DNA of 64,000 bases, from assembly GCF_963676685.1 (NCBI RefSeq), contig NC_092349.1, positions 79,186,604 to 79,250,603 of the forward strand. The letters are read 5' to 3'. Within the stretch, counting starts at the first letter, position 1. Each line of letters begins with the position of its first letter. This stretch comes from Mytilus edulis (taxonomy: Eukaryota; Mollusca; Bivalvia; Mytilida; Mytilidae). Below the pieces are notes generated by a model. That model saw nothing but the letters and a program-made list of their open reading frames with translations. It did not search any database and was not told where the DNA came from. The position numbers and the translations under genes are program-made. Positions 61,970-64,000 of this stretch are shown here, piece after piece.

Positions 61970-64000
61970 TCGTCGGATTTTTTTTTTATGTATTTCTTTA
62001 AATTAAAATTGTAAATGTCCCTTCAAGATCATAAACTTTGCATTGAGTCTTAAAGTAAGACGAAACTGGAGACGGATGACAAGGGACCGGTATTTTAACA
62101 AGTTTATTACTGACTGTATAGGAACTCAACAAACAATGTTTATTTACGAATTTTAAAATAGATAAAGATAATTGTTGAAATAAACCTTTTTGCAAGGACT
62201 CGGACACCATGAATTTTTTTTATCAATATGTTTTTAACAGCAGGTTACATACAGACTTTTGTTTTGCTTTCAGAAAGAGCTAGTGTGCTACAAAATGGTA
62301 TATATATATATAATTATTGTTATGTTTTTACGTATCGTGGTTTTTTTTATCATTTGCTTCCTATTATTATATAGCTATGACGATACTTTATTATGATACA
62401 GTAAATGTTTGTTTTTCGCTGATCTGAAGGGAACTGGAACAGGCTGATAAATAATTTGTACTCGTTGACAACTGGACCTTGTGGCCTGAACTGGAACAGG
62501 CTCATACAGATTTGACATGCTGAAATGAAACGTGTGGCATTATATGAAATATCATAGATATTACATTGTAAAATTAATTGACCCAACAACCGGGAAGGAA
62601 ATAGTTTATTTGTCTTGTGATATAATTGGAAAGTCGTATGCGTATCTTTTCCTGTCATTTGACGAATGGTGTTATTATATAAACATATAAGACACATACG
62701 GTTTTCCGCCACCCCCTCCCACTAATTCAATTTTCACATTCGTTCATACATTTCATCTGAATTTGTCTACGGCTGGAAAATTTACAGTCTTTAATAATAG
62801 ACAGATATTACTTACTTGTTATTACATTTCTTTCTCTAAAAAATGTGCGTAACTTTATACATTGTCGCTGATTTGGACATAGATATAAATCGTACTTTGT
62901 TAAAAAAACAGTTTTTCCTTTCAAAATTCCTTGAAATCGCATTATCAAGCAAGATGCTTAATTTCTTGATTGACAACATATTTGTGTAAGTTCGGAGGAT
63001 GTGTTTTTCAACAAACAATCATCATTCCCATGAGAACCAGTTATGTTCCTCTTCTTACCGACTTGTTCCTACCTTCATACTAGACTGATTTCAAACAGAA
63101 ACCTCTGAGGAGGAATGAACAGAAGATACGTTATCCTTTTAATTCACGTCCGTTTATATATACATGCTGTCCTATCACTTAACAATATATTGATTGGTGT
63201 CTATGTTGAGCACATCTATCATTTTAAAGTGAAATGAAGGATACACCAGATACAGGTAAGGCTGCCCCATATCTTGACTTTTATCTCGACCAATTAAGTC
63301 AGTTGAGAACAAAACTTTACTACAAAATAAAAGATTTCAGCTTCCCAATCGTGAACGTTTTATTTTTATGAACAATTAACATCAGGGGTGTTGATAATAA
63401 AAACCTTTGAACCAAGAGTTCCACCATCATGACCATGTGAAGTTGAAATTATTCATCAAAAATCATAATGACGTCATCATGAATGGTTTGACCGTTCCAA
63501 TTCTAATCATGTCTTCCTTTCTCGAATGTGAGATACCGAATTAGACTGATCACCACGGGTTTGTACTTACAAAAGCAACATGACGGGGTGGGGGGATTAA
63601 ATATGGAGAATGGTCTGCTTACTTTCGGAAAACTAGAGGTCACCCTCGATTTTTATTGGGTTCGCGTTGCTCATTCTTTCATTTATTTAAGTTGAGCTTT
63701 ATTTACCCACGTGATTGTGGTATATATAGAGAAATATGGTCATAATTGCTTTTCCTGTGATTGGCAGTAAAACCCTAGGAAAAGTTAGGCGTCAGATTGG
63801 CTGTTTTGGATGTACAAGTTCGCAGTCTCATTCAGAATTTAGAACGTGTTAATTTATGGCATGTTGCAAGGCAAACATTATGTAACTATCCAATAAATCC
63901 GTGTTTTCCTGTGGCAGTCTTAATTTCCCGGACCTTCATCTTGGACGGTCTCTATTACAGGATCTTCCTATAGTATTTATTATTCACTTCTTCTCGTGTT
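61970..64000. other. AT-rich sequence, no gene or repeat identified
   Basis: Several short open frames, none with protein-like composition or splice partners. A donor-like gatacag/gtaagg near 63250 is isolated. A TATA-like run (tatatatagag) near 63721 has no visible gene beyond it in the window. Confidence 0.4.

Overview
This window is eukaryotic nuclear DNA, very AT-rich, with intron-split genes and dense interspersed repeats. Several repeat families match, from memory, sequences scattered through marine mussel (Mytilus) genomes, so the best guess is a mytilid bivalve. That guess rests on repeat recognition and was not checked by search.

Three spliced or probably spliced protein genes can be supported, plus two decayed coding loci. 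(1) A complete eight-exon alpha-carbonic anhydrase on the minus strand (14169 down to 3656) encodes a 336-residue secreted or membrane-anchored enzyme with all catalytic residues. (2) A complete four-exon CENP-V/GFA-like zinc-binding protein on the plus strand (49921-53008) has 134 residues. (3) A minus-strand 185-residue lysine/proline-rich orphan (54590-54033) probably has a non-coding first exon near 57237. (4) A C2H2 zinc-finger gene (26874-28109) has a downstream finger array broken by stops, frameshifts and a palindromic insert. (5) A 5'-truncated reverse transcriptase fragment (13149-12318) lies inside the first carbonic anhydrase intron.

Layout: 1-2640 is a 441-bp tandem array with pol III-like promoter boxes and one orientation switch. 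3.5-14.3 kb is the carbonic anhydrase gene, whose introns hold a splice-site-derived minisatellite, a palindromic MITE and a retroelement remnant. 14.3-26.8 kb is repeat-rich and gene-poor. 26.8-29.2 kb is the zinc-finger locus. 29.8-31.3 kb holds nested tandem repeats. 31.9-43.7 kb is an old tandem duplication of a roughly 2.3-kb unit; its first copy is swollen by insertions, including a 4.08-kb TIR element with an internal 260-bp satellite. 44-49.6 kb is gene-free repeats. 49.6-54.6 kb carries the CENP-V-like gene and the orphan gene. 58.9-62.0 kb is a 3.03-kb element whose long terminal inverted repeats are built from short repeated units. 62-64 kb holds nothing I can identify.

The genes do not form an evident pathway; they are neighbours in a region shaped mainly by transposable elements and tandem duplication.
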